Positions 24,601-34,615 of a DNA stretch of 64,000 nucleotides are shown in pieces. Below the pieces are notes generated by a model, which did no database searches, was not told where the DNA came from, and was given only the letters and a program-made list of their open reading frames with translations. Source of the DNA: Macrocystis pyrifera (taxonomy: Eukaryota > Sar > Phaeophyceae > Laminariales > Laminariaceae); the NCBI GenBank assembly GCA_031763025.1, contig JASSKH010000009.1, positions 6,764,512-6,828,511 on the forward strand. The letters run 5' to 3'. Every line of letters begins with the position of its first letter. The first letter of the stretch is position 1. The translations under genes and the position numbers were made by a program.

Positions 24601-26032
24601 GCCTGAACCGACCGGCGTCAGAGGATCCGCCCGCTCAGCGCCGTAGCGCCCGCGCGAAGCCTCGACGTTGAAATCTACGAAGGAATCTACGAAAATCCCT
24701 GCCCTGTCTCTGTTTTGGCACATGGTCTCTCGACAAAGTGCATGCATTCGCGTGGTTCTTTCCGGCACGTCCTCTCCGACCTCCGACCCATGGGGAGGGT
24801 CAGCTACCCGGCCGGCGTCGCCATTGTGGGGGCCTGCGCGGGTGGCTGTATCTGAGACATCGATGGAACGCCCCGATAGCACATGCCACCCAGGCTTAGT
24901 TTAGAACTGCCATCCATAACAAAATACGCCGGGGATATACGAGAGAGATATTGCATGTCACCTACAGCCAGCAGCACTTGTGACGGCCAGCAGCACTTAC
25001 GGTGTGTACGCTATATCGTACAGCGGCAGCTGCAGTGGAGCTGTTCTACGTGGCTGCGGAGATGTACAGCTACATACGGCAGTAGTGCTACAGCAGCTGC
25101 TGTGACGGTACCTTTCTACGGAGCTGCGCTGTCGGCCATCGCGTACTTCCTGCACATGCCTGAGTTAGAAGTTAGTTCCACCGCCTTCTAGGATTCCGCC
25201 GCTTTTCGGTTAATCGTCAGCCTTCTGCCGCCTTTTCATTTCTGAATTCGGTGTCATTATGGATACACCCATTAAACTCATCTCACACTTCTCAGAGTGG
25301 AGGGCGGAGCACGCGTTCTCAACCTCTTGGCATGGAGTCTCAGCCTCCTCCTCCTCCTCCTCCTCCTCCTCTACTTCATAGTCCCTTCACGCTGAGTCTG
25401 CAACGGGCGGCCTCCCAGGCCGGCGGTGCAGCCCCTTGCACATACTTCGTGTGATGGTGAAGTAGAACGACGCAGCACCAGGTCAAAGCTTGCCAAGCAA
25501 GTCTCTGAGGCGAATAGCCCTTGCCAAGCTCTGTTAACCCGGCCCTTCCTTCGACTTGGGCCCCGCTGAACCAACTATTACGGGGGACCGTCGTAGACAG
25601 GACCAAATATTTTTCTGGTAAAACTACGGAAATATAGTGGTTTTTGTGTGTACCGTAGGTCCTATTTACTATGGTCCCTCGTGATAACCATTTTAGTTCT
25701 GCAGTCCCCTGTCGGCAGGCATGAAAGTAGAGTGCTTCGTCTACGAAAACGGGACTACAGCAGTCCTAAAGAAGTTGAAACCTCCCAGAGCTCTGACGAC
25801 CCCCCCCCCCCCCCCCCCCCCCCCCTTCCCGCCTCCCTCCCTCCCTCCCTCCCTCCCTCCCTCCTCCCCCCTCCCCCCCCTTTTCTGCACGCTCGGTCGA
25901 CTGGATCGATCAAAAAGTCCGTCGGTGGATTACACATCAGCCGAGTACATCAGCCTCCTGTTCACCGACCTCGGTGTTCTCACCCCCTCCGCTGTGTCCG
26001 ACGAGCTCATCCGGCTGTACGGAGAAGCGTAG
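15614..26032 (+). CDS. EIF2B1: Translation initiation factor eIF2B subunit alpha (complete, 6 exons)
   Basis: Exons: 15614-15849, 19077-19196, 20451-20598, 21592-21780, 23099-23280, 25918-26032 (990 nt, 329 residues). All junctions are GT-AG and keep phase. Exon 1 gives the N-terminal helical domain ([16 protein letters not shown]). Exon 2 gives [13 protein letters not shown], exon 3 [18 protein letters not shown] and exon 4 [14 protein letters not shown] plus [14 protein letters not shown]. Exon 5 gives [14 protein letters not shown], and exon 6 the family's C-terminal signature [18 protein letters not shown]. Length is close to that of other eIF2B alpha proteins (about 300 residues). Known role: regulatory subunit of the cytosolic guanine-nucleotide exchange factor that recycles eIF2-GDP; with beta and delta it senses phosphorylated eIF2. 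The start ATG has A at -3. The weakest junction is exon 6, whose acceptor AG lies about 30 nt after the pyrimidine tract. Introns are 1.0-3.2 kb and carry mobile elements. Confidence 0.93.
16376..16490. repeat. Pentanucleotide-rich stretch (GTTGC)n in eIF2B alpha intron 1
   Basis: Degenerate GTTGC/GTTGG units drifting to GTGCGG. It lies within the first intron of the eIF2B alpha gene. Confidence 0.65.
17004..17772. mobile_element. Inverted-repeat-bounded segment of 0.77 kb (putative DNA transposon remnant)
   Basis: The left end reads AGGGTGTGTCTA, a four-base extra GTCT, then AAACAGAATCGAAA. The right end (17,748-17,772) is the inverse complement, TTTCGATTCTGTTTAGACACACCCT without the extra bases. 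A third partial copy of the terminus lies inside at 17,676-17,700, next to CGAAATCG-rich repeats. No transposase frame was recognised and no clear target duplication was seen. It lies in intron 1 of eIF2B alpha. Confidence 0.5.
18045..18124. mobile_element. 80-bp MITE with CCACTCTGTCCGGAA termini, copy 1
   Basis: The left terminus CCACTCTGTCCGGAA and right terminus TTCCAGACAGAGTGG are inverse complements with one mismatch. Exactly 80 bp, the same size as the copy at 21,838-21,917. In eIF2B alpha intron 1. Confidence 0.6.
18316..18411 (-). mobile_element. TTACGGGGG-type MITE, copy 4a (right terminus missing)
   Basis: Starts TTACGGAGGTCCATGG but stops at TTTAATATGG, so it lacks the TCCCCCGTAA end. 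It abuts copy 4b. Confidence 0.8.
18414..18525 (-). mobile_element. TTACGGGGG-type MITE, copy 4b
   Basis: Complete termini TTACGGGGGACC and GGTCCCCCCGTAA, flanked by TTA on the left and TAA on the right. It follows copy 4a within 3 nt in eIF2B alpha intron 1. Confidence 0.85.
19197..19345 (-). mobile_element. Two poly(C)-tailed element fragments, head to tail, at an eIF2B alpha splice donor
   Basis: The G-rich tail (poly(C) on the minus strand) begins directly at the 5' splice site of exon 2. It is followed by GTGTACTCGATAGGAG and CATGCATGGCCGTAGTC; a second G run (19,290-19,311) then starts another truncated copy (GATATCATGCACGGCCG). The first copy shows the same duplicated GTACTCGAT end as the copy at 7511-8058. 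Confidence 0.7.
19754..20303 (+). mobile_element. Poly(C)-tailed element, subfamily 1, near full length
   Basis: Starts at GGCGACGACGCTGTAAAACA and includes an oligo(T) run at 19,810-19,822. It ends CGGCCATGCATGATAATGAG, TACACT and a C-rich tail that ends about 150 nt before the acceptor of eIF2B alpha exon 3. It aligns throughout with the minus-strand copy at 7511-8058. Confidence 0.8.
21190..21250 (+). mobile_element. Poly(C)-tailed element, minimal 3' fragment
   Basis: Only CGACTACGGACATGCATGATGGTGAGTA plus a C tract of more than 20 nt remains. In eIF2B alpha intron 3. Confidence 0.6.
21838..21917. mobile_element. 80-bp MITE with CCACTTGTCCCGAAA termini, copy 2
   Basis: Left terminus CCACTTGTCCCGAAAT, right terminus ATTTCCGGACAGAGTGG. 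Flanked by TA on each side (ATATATA and TAATAT). In eIF2B alpha intron 4. Confidence 0.55.
22985..23080. repeat. (AACC/GACC)n tetranucleotide array before eIF2B alpha exon 5
   Basis: Uninterrupted AACC/GACC units ending just upstream of the TTTCTTCAG acceptor. Confidence 0.85.
23310..23505 (-). mobile_element. Poly(C)-tailed element, truncated, 30 nt from an eIF2B alpha splice donor
   Basis: The G run at 23,311-23,335 is followed by GCGTGGCCGTAGTCGTATGACC and GGGACGGAGCACGTCGGGTT, and by a GCTT microsatellite expansion near 23,455. The body ends near GCGAAGCGC. It sits just inside intron 5. Confidence 0.75.
24346..24450 (+). mobile_element. TTACGGGGG-type MITE, copy 5
   Basis: Left terminus diverged (ATTTCAGGAGTCC), right terminus intact (GGACCCCCGTAA). 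In eIF2B alpha intron 5. Confidence 0.8.
25578..25686 (-). mobile_element. TTACGGGGG-type MITE, copy 6
   Basis: Left TTACGGGGGACCGTCG, right GGTCCCTCGTGATAA. In eIF2B alpha intron 5. Confidence 0.8.
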
Positions 26033-26057
26033 CGCGAGATGATTGAACATATGGAGC

Positions 26058-26214
26058 CGGGATGGGAAGAGGAGGGGATGGTACTCATTCATCATGCATG
26101 GCCGTAGCCTTGTGGCCATGGGCCCCCGCACCCCTACAATATCCGGGGGGGCGGGTCGTGTACTCGATATCGTGCATGGCCGTAGTCATATGGGGGGGGG
26201 GGGGGGGGGGGGGG
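26058..26214 (-). mobile_element. Two poly(C)-tailed fragments, head to tail, just after the eIF2B alpha stop
   Basis: The first (GGTACTCATTCATCATGCAT...CCCTACAATATCCGG) starts about 26 nt past the eIF2B alpha stop codon. The second (GTGTACTCGATATCGTGCAT) follows after a short G run and itself ends at another G run (26,192-26,214). They lie in the likely 3' UTR or flank. Confidence 0.65.
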
Positions 26215-26789
26215 CCGCCGCGGAGCCTGGCGGGGTGTGTGTGGTTCCTTGTCCCGTGTTTTTTGTTGTTGGCGCATGAGTGCCCGTGGTTGATGCTTTG
26301 GTTTCCTCGGTCAGCATGATAAGTTGAGAGCTGAAAAAAACAATTCGTATCTCGGGAAAAAAAATGTCCCTGGAAAAAAACGCTCTGGAGGATAAGAATC
26401 GGTATCGGAAAAATATTTTTTTTCCTGAAATTTTCCTGGAAAAGGCGTGGGAGAGGAATGTGGCAGGCGGAGAGCGGGAGGACCCTTTGATTTAACCCTG
26501 GTATCACCACTGCAAAAAAAATCCCATACTGAATCCAATGAGTTTGTATCTAAGGAAAATCGGGCGCGGTTCCACGAGGGGTTAAGTTAGATCCTCACGG
26601 TTGCCTTTTTTCCGAAGTACTACTGCTGTGCACCTGGTACGTACTGTATACGCGCATGATACGTATTCCCAGCTCGTCGATTTCTTTTCCCGTACACGGC
26701 AGTGTTTCGCGAACTTTGTGAATCGACCAAAAGTTTCGGAACTTTGATTTCGTGCCGGTTGGTTAAGGTTGGGTGAAACTGCACGTCCG

Positions 26790-26965
26790 GGGTGGGGGGG
26801 GGGGCATACTCTTTTTGTTGCTTGCCCTAGTCATTTGACCGTTGACCTCGCAGCCCTGTCGAGACGGGGCACCGTTCCCACTCCTAATGAGAGACACCTC
26901 CAACATTCAGGCGCTCGTTACGTTGTTTCCATATATTACGTAGAAACTTTTTGCTAATCTTATCC
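26790..26965 (-). mobile_element. Poly(C)-tailed element, subfamily 2
   Basis: G run, then GCATACTC, TTGCTTGCCCTAGTCATTTG, ACCGTTGACCTCGCAGCCCT and CACCTCCAACATTCAGGCGC. It closely matches 63,076-63,235. Confidence 0.7.
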
Positions 26966-27372
26966 ACGTCCGGGGTGGGGGTTGCTTTTGATGGTGGCTG
27001 TTCTAAGGCCAATCGCCTGGAGCAAAATCGTACCCAATCAGATGACCGGAGCTATGGGACAAAACGGAAGAGTCCGAATCGGATTCGTAGGCCCAAGAAA
27101 AATATACGATCGAAGCCATCACTCCTGCAAGTGCTGCCTAACCTGGGAGCACAAGGGTAATTAGGCAAAAGGAAAAATACAGTCCAATCTAACGCTTGCA
27201 CATTGAACGTCGGCAGCGCGAAAAGCATACCCGTTGGCACAGCACCCACGTGTTTGGGGTACAAAGTGCTTGAAGTTAGTGTGGATTCATTTATTGTGTG
27301 GGAACAGAGTCCAAACTTGTGTTTCTGGCCCAACAGTCATGTAAGGGTCGCGGCGTGATAGAAACACGGGAA

Positions 27373-27443
<71 letters not shown>

Positions 27444-28653
27444 CTCTGTGTGAGCTTACGCCAGAGCTGATTTTTGCTTTTTGCGTCTCATGTTTTTCAC
27501 AGGAATCTGGAAAAAAAAAATACCTAGTAGAGGCCGCCATCACCGTGCGTAGCAAGAGGTTCATCCAGATCATCACTGCTGCCCAACCGCACCGATTATT
27601 ACCGCAGAAAGAGCAGCCGAAGAACATGGGTGCGCGATCGCTTTTTCAGCGCTCGATTTTTTGTTTTCCAACACCGAACCCAAAAAAAGAGGCGTTTTTC
27701 GGAAAAGATGCTGGTCAGGAGGAAGAGAAAGAGAGCCGAAACTATTTTTTTTTTTAACTTTATAACACCCCTACCGTTGTCATGAAAAACCGCTAGACGG
27801 TGCTTCATAAAAGATCCCCGAGAAGGAAATGGAGTGGGGAGGGGTGGGATGGGGTGCACCCACCTCTCTGCTCAAAAATACTCAGCGGGGGGGTTTGGGG
27901 GGAGGGGGGAGGGGGGCGACGCACCTCGTAGCGCCGCTCAAAATGACGGTTGTTTTATTTTGTTTTTGGATCATCACTGTTACTCTCCAGCTCAAATAAA
28001 ATGAGTTTTCACTCGCTCCGCGACGTCCGCTCAGGACGAAAGCGTAGTGGGGTCAAAAACAGGTGTGCCTACCCTTTCCCCATCTAGTACACAAGGATGC
28101 ATGGCTCGGCTTGGCTTGGGGTTCTATCGTGCATACGGTATACTGCATGTGATAGGGGTTAACAATCCCACTCTCTGCTTTTCGATTTTCGTCCGTGTTA
28201 AATTGCCAACCCAACACGGGTTTTCTCTCGCTTGCAATCGCCAACCGCATCTCCCATCATGGCCACCTCGTTCCGGGCTGTATGGCCTCCACTCTCCACC
28301 CAGCACCGCTAAACGCATGAACATCTCCTCCGACGGCTCTTTCCGTTGCTACACCGCATCATAATCTCCACTCTTCTGGGCGCCACTCTTTTCCTCAACC
28401 GCTATAAACACATTTACGTCTCCCCCCCGACACTTTCCGAGGCAACCGTATCCTCAACCATAGTCTTCATGCCGCGGGGTGCGTATCTGGGCGCCAATCT
28501 CCTCTCCTCGACCGACAAATCGGCGTCTCCCTCAACGGCTCTCCTAAGAGTTTATTCAACGGCTTCGTTATTGGCCCCCTCAACGGCTCTTTCCACGACA
28601 ACTTCTCCCTAAACATCTCCCCATAAGGACTCCCTAAATGCCCACACAACGGT
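26966..28653. other. Convergent intergenic region; 71-bp poly(G) tract
   Basis: No exon was recognised between the eIF2B alpha 3' end and the ankyrin gene. A pure G tract covers 27,373-27,443. A short open stretch near 27,530-27,625 reads protein-like but has no supported splice partners. Positions 28,400-28,720 repeat CTCAACGGCT-type units close to the ankyrin gene's stop. Confidence 0.4.
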
Positions 28654-31600
28654 TCACTCAACGGTTTCCTCAACGGCTCTTTCATCGGCGTCTCCCTCAA
28701 CGGCTATTTCCGAGGAGAAGGAGGACGCGTTCCGGGCTTGCGTCGCCTTCCGTCTCCCGAACATTCCTCGAAGCACGCGCTGCAATTCCACGGCCGCGAG
28801 ACTGCGTCGGATGACGTCGAGGGCCGCTCCCTGGTCGTGCCTTCTTGCGACCATCTCTGGCGTGCGTCCGAAGCGGTCGCAAGGTGGGGACATGTCGTAC
28901 CCGAGCGCGATGAGCTCCTGCCCGCCGAGAGCGACGAGCGGTGACGATGAGGGAGGAGCCTGGACGCGACTTACAAGGTTCAAGAGTAGAAGGTACAGCA
29001 GTAGATGATCTACTTCGTATATACGCAACGACGCGCGAGTCGACGAGGGAAGCAAGGAAGGAAGGAAGGAGGGCTTCTCTCCCGATGAAACATTATGCAA
29101 GGGGCACGGACCGTACGTTGTGAGGAGAGGGCGGGAAGAAAGAGCCTGCTATATACGAGACCCCGGATCTGAGTTAAAGAGAGAATAAGGGCGACGGAAA
29201 TAGATGGAATTTGAAAAAAAAAAAGGACAAGAAAAAATTTGGGAAAAGGAAGGAAGGGAGATTGGAGCAAGGAAAGCAAGTGGAAAGATCGATGCTACGA
29301 AAGCTGCAAGTAGCACTGTAGGTATACGGAAGGGGGGCTAGGCTGCGTAGGTTTACTTTTTTTCGGTTTTCCTGCGGGGAGGGGGGGTTGTTGCTGCTCT
29401 TTCTGGGAATGCTCATGAGTGATCGGTGTTGCAGCTCATGCTCTGCACATATATAGCCGGACGGCAAACATACTACTGCGGTGAACGAAAACACGATACC
29501 CCAACGCCTAAATGTAGATGCTACCGCCTGTCTGCCCGTGCAGACATACCGCGAGGCATTGCACTCGGCCGAGATAGACGGAGTAGAAGATAGCCGACCC
29601 GAAACCCTCTGCGTCGCACGTGGCGGACATGTCCAGGCCGAGCTCGTGCAGCAAGCGCAACACTCTGCGCGGCGGTTGGGGAAAACAAGGCGGCTCGCGC
29701 CAAAACAACGGCGATGAGACATAGAGAAGGATGAAGGGGGATGGGGGGGGGGGGGGGGGGGTAATCGATATCATACATGGCCGTTGTCGTATGAGCATAG
29801 ACCGTCGCATCGCTACCATGTCGGGGGGTGGCAAAAGGGGGACAGTCAGACACAAAATTGGAAAAAAAAAAAAAAAATGTGCTCCCTGCTGAAAAAACGC
29901 AACAGCAGTGTATACTTGAAAACATCCACGAACATTGCCGCTGCTGTAGTAGCGCAGCACTGACCCAGGCGAATCGTGGAAGACGGCGAGGTGGGCTGCC
30001 GTGTTTCCCAGATCGTTCGCCTCGGCCAGATCCACCAGGTCGTGCTGCAGCATCCAAACCAGAGCCTCCGTGTCGTCTTGCACCACCGCCTAGGGCACGG
30101 TTCATCCAAACACATCGCGGACAGAAAGGGCGCACACATTGCGGACAGATCTCAGATCTCCCCCCATTAAGCCATCGGGCATCGGATCAGGTCTGGAAGT
30201 GAAGCACGCATGCGGTCGAACAAGATCGGCTGTCACAGCTATGCATTTATTTCCTGGTGCGCTTTGCTTTGAGGAGGCTGTTCGTGCGATTTGCAACCTC
30301 CGAAGGGACATCATCTGCACGAGTACCCGTAAGGAATCACCCGATGTTCGTTTAGGCCCTAGGATAAAAACGCTGATCCACTGAGTCGGCTTTTTTACTC
30401 GATGTTCGCTCATATCGAGGATGAGCCGGTGAGCCACTCAGTCAGCGCTGACGGAGTGACCCAGTGAACTGTCCTACTGTATTTCAGCGACCGGAGACTT
30501 GCGGCCAGCTTGGAGGTTATCAGGCTCTGACGTTTCTGCACAGAATGATACCTGGGTCATCATCGAGCCGTGGTTGTCTTGTCGCCATGCTTTGAACACC
30601 GCGGGTGCCGCCGACCGCGGAGGAGCCTTCGGCTGGTACGACAAGTTGGCTTCCTCTTCTTCCTGACCGTCGTCTGGTACCACTATACAAAGGCATCAGT
30701 TCGCAATGAAAAAAACAGGCACACGGAGTCATAGACTGGACCAGTAATCGCTCTTGATACATGGGAATACAACACCAGGGCGTTCACTAGGGCTCCGGCG
30801 TGTGTTGCGTGGAGCGCAGCAGGAGCCGGAAAAGGTGTGTTGGCCCCCGGAGGGCTCCGCAGGGTCACCGGAGGCAAACCCGCGATATTATGTGTGGGGA
30901 TAAGCTCGAAAAACGTTTTTTTGACGTTGTGCGTTTAGACGCCTCAAAAACCCTTTTTTTCGCCTTCGGGCCCGAACAAAAAAAATGGTGCCTATTAATA
31001 AATATTTTTTACACGCGAAAATCACTTTTAGCTTGCCAAGGCGAAAAACGTTGCGCGCGCCGAAACGTCGAGTTTCGCTGCGCGCGACACGCCACCCGGC
31101 GGCGCCTGTCGCACAAAACCGCTTTCCCGACCCAAACGCTGCGTCAGCGCAACAGCACAAGCATCTACCCAGGTAGTTACTGATGCCCAAGTGCGCAAAA
31201 AGAGCTTCGGGGAGACCCACCAAACCAAACAGTCTTTTTTACGTGGCCCTCTGACCGTGTGGCTACACCGTATATCACAGCACACGGGTGATGATATAGC
31301 ACACTACCGTATCACACCCGTGTGATGACACAACACGCTATCGTGTACAACACGTGTGACCAGATAGCACCCTACCATATATCACATGGGCGATAAGATA
31401 TCACACTATTACGGGGGACCATAGCGAAAAGGACCAAATATTGTTAGTGAAAATAGGGAAATATATAGGTTTTTATGTATACCATAGGTCCTATCAACTA
31501 TGGACCCCCGTAATACCGTACCACACCGTGTGATAAGATAGCACCCTACCACATATCACACGTGTGATGTAATAACGTAATACACTACCGTATCACACCT

Positions 31601-32806
31601 GTGATATAAGAAAACGTACTACCGTATCACACCAGGTGATAATGTAACACACCCCTAGGACTATTATCCGAGACGATTTTCTCCAGAACGAAGGGGATAC
31701 TCGTAGACACAACGAACATGATATCGCGGGGGGGGGGGGTCAAAGACCTTGTCAAGACTTGTCCATAGACGCATGTGCATCTCTTCCGGACGTTTGCACT
31801 CCTCCCCATGGTTTTCGAGAAAATGAGCTTGGAAGTTCGTCGGAGGGGGGTGTATTATCTTATCACCCTAGTGTGATAGTATGATACGGTACTCGGGGGG
31901 GGGGGGGGGGGGGGGGGGGGGGGAGGGAGGGGGGGGGGGGGGGGGGGGGGCGAGGACACCTGTGACCATGTCTAGTCTACAGGACCAACGAGGGCAAAAA
32001 CCCCGGACAAGTTTGAGCTGCAAAGTAAAAAGTGGTGATAAAAAAAAGAAGAACGAGAAAAAAAGGGAGAAAACGTGTACGAGTACGTACATATTTCAGT
32101 CCGACTATACGAGCACGCTAGAGCACACCGCAGAGCGGTATGATACGGCCACGGCTCCGCCCACGTACATCTATCAATAGCAGTATAATATATTGCTTGT
32201 ACCAGGTATAACCCCTACGACTGCTGCAAGCCGACCTGTGAAAAAAAATAATAGTCTTCCAAGTATATATATGAAAGACATTGAAATAAGTGGCAGCACA
32301 TTGGTGTGAAGTTGTCGTACCCCCCCCCCCCCCCCCCCCCCGCGCGCCTCGTATCACGCAGTATGTACTGGTATATGGTAAGGCGCCCACGAGGCAGTTA
32401 GTTGCATAGTGAACCAGAAAGTAAATCAATTAAATTGACGCTGTCATCCACAAGCAAGAAAACCCGCCTCTAAAGCGGTTCTTAGTAGGATGCAGGTCAC
32501 CCTTCATGCGACTCGCCTAACACCTCACGACGCTTCGCTCTTGGTGCAAGCAATGTCTGCCTGGTCGGTGAAATAACCCGACGTGTTCCGTACCCCGGCA
32601 TTGTAGGGATGCGAGGGTCTACTGTGATCGTACGACTACGGCCATGCAGTATAATAAGTACGCCTCCCCCCTCCCCCCCCCCCCCCCCCCCTCCAGTCGT
32701 CGCTTTAGCGCGGCATCAGTATTTTGTTCTTACGTCGCGCTTGCCTTGTGGAACATCTTCGTCCCACCCTTCTGCGCCGTCGTCTTGCCTCCTGCCCTCC
32801 TCCTCC

Positions 32807-32841
<35 letters not shown>

Positions 32842-32925
32842 GCTTCCGGGTTCTTCATCACTACCAGCATTCCACGGCGGACCACCCTCGGCTGCCACAA
32901 CGTCGCTTTCCTCAAAGTTGCCCAT
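28654..32925 (-). CDS. Ankyrin-repeat protein with C-terminal IQ-like motif (5 exons)
   Basis: Minus-strand exons in transcript order: 32925-32745, 30682-30552, 30089-29965, 29664-29550, 28917-28654 (816 nt, 271 residues). The first part is acidic with an Ala run. From about residue 105 come ankyrin helices: LVWMLQHDLVDLAEANDLGN then TAAHLAVFHDSPG; LRLLHELGLDMSATCDAEG; GRVQCLAELIALGYDMSPPC then DRFGRTPEMVA. Near the end LQRVLRGMFGRR fits the IQ pattern (x-Q-xxx-R-G-xxx-R), suggesting calmodulin-type binding; this is inference. The last four exons join with matching phase through GT-AG introns. Exon 1 is less sure: it joins in phase only through a GC donor (CAAG|GCAAGC); a nearby GT donor (GAC|GTAAGA) would be out of phase. 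No specific orthologue was recognised. It is divergent from IFT38, with 2.1 kb between their starts. Confidence 0.75.
29742..29830 (-). mobile_element. Poly(C)-tailed fragment in the ankyrin gene
   Basis: G run then TAATCGATATCATACATGGC, CGTTGTCGTATGAGCATAGA. It is in sense with the gene, with its C tail about 77 nt upstream of the acceptor of the exon at 29,664. Confidence 0.7.
31230..31645. repeat. Minisatellite of TATCACACxxGTGTGAT units, split by a MITE
   Basis: About 8-10 units of 30-45 bp containing the palindrome-like CACACGTGTGAT, GATAGCACCCTACC and ATATCACA. MITE copy 7 interrupts the array. Isolated copies recur at 31,853-31,882 and 39,266-39,292. In the first intron of the ankyrin gene. 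Confidence 0.75.
31409..31513 (-). mobile_element. TTACGGGGG-type MITE, copy 7
   Basis: Intact termini TTACGGGGGACCATAG and CTATGGACCCCCGTAA, 105 bp, flanked by TA on both sides. Inserted in the minisatellite. Confidence 0.9.
32349..32692 (+). mobile_element. Poly(C)-tailed element, subfamily 1, about 0.34 kb
   Basis: Begins TATCACGCAGTATGTACTGG and runs through GGCGCCCACGAGGCAGTTAG, GCGGTTCTTAGTAGGATGCA and CATTGTAGGGATGCGAGGG to the C tail (32,668-32,692). The 5' end abuts another C run (32,321-32,340) preceded by GTCGTA, as if it had inserted into or next to an older tail. Confidence 0.75.
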
Positions 32926-33507
32926 GATCCTCCGCGGGTCTCTATACCGGCGCACTCCTTCACTTGACTCCGCGGAAAACGACCAATTATTAATCAATAT
33001 AAATACTACTGTCAGTGGTTGCTGCAGTTCGAGGGCCTTTTCACCTCTTTTTTTACTTGTTGCAACGTCAAGCATTAACTTTGTTACTCGTTTTGATGCA
33101 GGAAATTTCTCAATTGCAGACGACGATTCCGAAGTGCAGACCGCGCATTTCGCAATTTTCGAGTCAAAAACACCCCTGAAGATCCCTTCTCCCAGATTGC
33201 CAAACCTACTCTGGAATATTAATCGTATGAGGGGCAGAAAGGCAGCAACGCACCACTCTGACCAAAAATATATAGGGACGGTCACGTAGCATATATATAT
33301 ATATATATATCTACAGCAGTAGTCCAAACGGCCCTTAATATTTTGGGGGTCGGGGTGGTGGTAAATAGTACCAGAGGTGCCTCGTGAGTCGTAGGTGTAC
33401 CGCTACAGGGCTATACGAGTACGTATGTCTTACTTGGTATATACGTACGCAGCATACATACGTACTCAAGTACCTCTTAGGTCTACGTAGCGTTATTAAT
33501 AATGGTA

Positions 33508-33612
33508 CTACGGGGATCCATAGTTAATGGGACCCAATTTTGTTAGTAAAAATAGGTAAATATATAGGTTTTTATGTACACCATAGGTCCTATTAACTAT
33601 GGACCCCCGTAA
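33508..33612 (-). mobile_element. TTACGGGGG-type MITE, copy 8
   Basis: Left CTACGGGGATCCATAG (first base changed), right CTATGGACCCCCGTAA; 105 bp; flanked by TA on both sides. Confidence 0.88.
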
Positions 33613-33702
33613 TAGTACCCTAACCGTGAGTCTTCCACTCCAGAGTTATATTGGATCCTGTCCTGCGACCACGGACTGCATTCATTGTACTGTGGCGGTG
33701 AG

Positions 33703-33743
<41 letters not shown>

Positions 33744-34476
33744 GTAGTGCCCGGCGTGGCCCCAGGCCTCGGTCGACGATCTGTCATTATCAATAACAAC
33801 CTGTTCGTTGAACTTGTTGTGTCGTGTCACACAGCTAGCTTCAGTTTTCTGCGTGATACTCTGCACTCACTCATCATGCTAAAGTCTGCTGGGCCAAGAT
33901 ATTCGTTTTGCGCCGAACCGTTTTAGATGTTAAACGTGTGTGTGTATGCGGACCCAACCAACCTGAGACTCGTACGGTAGATCCCCGACCAGATACCACA
34001 ACGAATAAGGCTTCCCTTTTGTTTGATGCCGTACGTACGAAGCACGAAGAAGGAGATATTATTGCTCGATGCTCGTTCAGCGTTGGTTTGCCCGCATATC
34101 CGCTATTAGCGTACAGAAAGTATTGAAGGTAGGCGTACCAGGTACGAGGTATACGAGACTTCGTATGTACGTAAGTACCAGGTAGTCGAGAAGCCGCCGT
34201 ACTTACCACAGGCAGGATTGCAGGGAAGTGAGCTACGACGTAATGATGTGAGAATATCATCCTCAACATCATCATCATCGTATGCAACACTCTATGTACT
34301 TGTACAGCTAGCTGTACAGCAGTACGAGTGGTTAATGTGCATAATACATGACCATCATCATACACATCATACGCACTGCTTGCTGTTCGTACAGCAGGTG
34401 TTTCAGTTTTGAATATACTTTTGACGGTTTCATTGTTTTTTTAAAAATAAATTGAAAAAATAAATTTATGGAAAAG

Positions 34477-34615
34477 ACGTAGCTTGCAAAGTGGAGTATC
34501 AACTATTTTATCAGTTGAACTCACAGCTGACATATTTTATAAATTTTGAAATACGTCAGCTGTGAGTTCGACTGATTAAATAGTTGATACCTGGTACTCA
34601 ACTTGCAAGCTGCGT
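34477..34615. repeat. Fold-back element, about 60-bp arms
   Basis: The left arm starts ACGTAGCTTGCAAAG and contains GAACTCACAGCTGACATATT. The right arm is its near-complete inverse complement (AATACGTCAGCTGTGAGTTC...CTTGCAAGCTGCGT). Only about 12 nt (TATAAATTTTGA) separate them. Single arms recur in 35,245-35,400 and as the array at 36,930-37,850. Confidence 0.8.

Noticed and set aside
24514-24882. 122-codon minus-strand frame in eIF2B alpha intron 5
   Set aside because: Not low-complexity, but no family, start context or splice partners could be recognised; kept out as unsupported.
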